Origin: Gemmatimonadales bacterium
Lineage (GTDB): Bacteria; Gemmatimonadota; Gemmatimonadetes; Gemmatimonadales; GWC2-71-9
Direction: 5' to 3'
Assembly (NCBI GenBank): GCA_025924275.1
Contig: JAICEH010000141.1
Coordinates: 1-5,750 of the forward strand
DNA: 5,750 nucleotides
How positions within the stretch are numbered: position 1 is the first letter of the stretch; every line of letters begins with the position of its first letter. Under the pieces are notes generated by a model. It saw only the letters and a list, made by a program, of their open reading frames with translations, was not told the origin of the DNA and made no database searches. The position numbers and the translations under genes were made by a program. This document shows positions 4,929 through 5,750 of this stretch, one piece after another.

Positions 4929-5750
4929 ATGCCCCTCAACCTCCCCGTCATCGAGCCCACCGCCCTCTCCCCCGGGCAGATCCGCGAGATGCAGGGCGAG
5001 ATCCGCCGCCTGGCCCGGGAGCGGAACGCGATCATCCTGGCCCACAATTACCAGCGGCCCGAGGTGCAGGACGTGGCCGACTTCGTGGGCGACTCGCTCG
5101 GTCTCTCCCGCGAGGCCGCCAAGGTGGGCCAGGACGTCATCGTCTTCTGCGGGGTGCACTTCATGGCGGAGACCGCCGCCATCCTGAGCCCGGGGAAGCG
5201 GGTGCTGCTGCCCGACCTGCGCGCCGGCTGCTCCCTGGCCGATACCATCACCGCCGAGCAGGTGCGGCGCTGGCGGGCCGAGTTCCCCCACCACGTCGCG
5301 GTGGGCTACGTCAACACCACCGCCGCGGTGAAGGCGGAGCTCGACTACTGCTGCACCAGCGGGAACGTCCTCGACGTGATCGACGCCGTCCCGGCCGGGC
5401 GCGGCATCCTCTTCCTGCCCGACTTCTTCCTGGGGATGCACGTCAAGCGCCAGCGGCCGCACCGGGACATCGAGGTTTGGCTTGGCGAGTGCCACGTGCA
5501 CGCCGGCATCAACCCGCTGAACCTCGAAGCCGCCCGCCGCGCCCACCCCGGATCCGAGGTGCTGGTGCACCCCGAGTGCGGCTGCGCAGGCCAGCTCATC
5601 TACGCGATGGGCACCGGTGACGTGGATCCCGAGGGCATCCACATCGCCTCCACGGAGCGGATGGTGCAGCTCGCGCGGGAGCGGCCGGCGCGGTCGTTCA
5701 TCGTCGCCACCGAGACCGGGATCATGCACCGGATGCAGAAGGAGGCGCCG
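4929..5750 (+). CDS. nadA: Quinolinate synthase NadA (3' end beyond window)
   Basis: NadA condenses iminoaspartate from NadB with dihydroxyacetone phosphate to make quinolinate, using an oxygen-sensitive [4Fe-4S] cluster. The first 274 codons are present and open to the window edge. Visible family landmarks are A-H-N-Y-Q at 38-42, G-D-S-L at 54-57, F-M-A-E-T at 78-82, Y-V-N-T-T at 127-131, C-T-S-G-N at 142-146, P-D-F-F-L-G at 164-169 and H-P-E-C at 214-217. Two expected cluster ligands are C101 (A-G-C-S-L) and C188 (G-E-C-H-V-H). They are 87 residues apart, the same spacing as C113/C200 in E. coli. The third ligand, in the C-terminal part, falls beyond the window. G-E-C-H-V-H-A-G-I and H-P-E-C-G-C resemble the actinobacterial-type NadA more than the E. 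coli type. The extra cysteines C74, C141, C142 and C219 have no assigned role here. ATG at 4929 gives the normal short N-terminus, but no Shine-Dalgarno precedes it. It follows nadB by 49 bases. Confidence 0.96.
   Translation, partial: MPLNLPVIEPTALSPGQIREMQGEIRRLARERNAIILAHNYQRPEVQDVADFVGDSLGLSREAAKVGQDVIVFCGVHFMAETAAILSPGKRVLLPDLRAGCSLADTITAEQVRRWRAEFPHHVAVGYVNTTAAVKAELDYCCTSGNVLDVIDAVPAGRGILFLPDFFLGMHVKRQRPHRDIEVWLGECHVHAGINPLNLEAARRAHPGSEVLVHPECGCAGQLIYAMGTGDVDPEGIHIASTERMVQLARERPARSFIVATETGIMHRMQKEAP

Noticed and set aside
3275..5047. Long open frame on the minus strand (590 codons) opposite nadB, plus a second one at 3250-4326
   Set aside because: Both are shadows of nadB in GC-rich DNA, with low-complexity products and no recognisable motif.
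4767..5729. Minus-strand open frame opposite nadA
   Set aside because: The His/Gly/Val-rich product is opposite an unmistakable nadA and has no domain.

Overview
The window is GC-rich and bacterial. It holds six co-oriented protein-coding genes, all on the + strand, and the last one is cut by the window end. No RNA gene, insertion sequence, CRISPR array or integrase is visible. The composition, the soil-bacterium style tandem of ankyrin genes, the DGPF/YCII protein and a TTGAC-N17-TAT promoter are compatible with a Gemmatimonadota- or Acidobacteriota-like organism. That placement is an impression from family resemblance and was not tested.

Layout: (1) 90-548 encodes a DGPF-motif YCII-related protein with a very strong Shine-Dalgarno. 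(2) 626-925 encodes a 99-residue membrane protein of unknown function; two small GC-rich hairpins lie in the 77-base gap before it. (3) 926-1178 is a non-coding gap carrying the best promoter in the window (TTGACG, 17 bases, TATGCT) and a leader of about 130 bases. (4) 1179-2444 and 2441-3331 are two ankyrin-repeat proteins overlapping by the four bases GTGA, so they are probably translationally coupled. (5) 3347-4879 is nadB (L-aspartate oxidase). After a 49-base gap with a 7-bp-stem hairpin built from a heptamer repeat comes (6) 4929 to the window end, the first 274 codons of nadA (quinolinate synthase).

Functionally, nadB and nadA form the first two steps of de novo NAD synthesis: aspartate to iminoaspartate, then condensation with dihydroxyacetone phosphate to quinolinate. 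The other four genes have no established link to NAD. The ankyrin pair lies only 15 bases upstream of nadB, so read-through from the ankyrin promoter into the NAD genes is plausible. The four upstream genes have clear Shine-Dalgarno sequences, but nadB and nadA do not. This suggests a different initiation mode or a separate transcript start for the NAD genes. I see no convincing new multi-gene system. The items most worth checking are the ankyrin pair and its coupling to nadBA, the intercistronic hairpin, and the uncharacterised small membrane protein.
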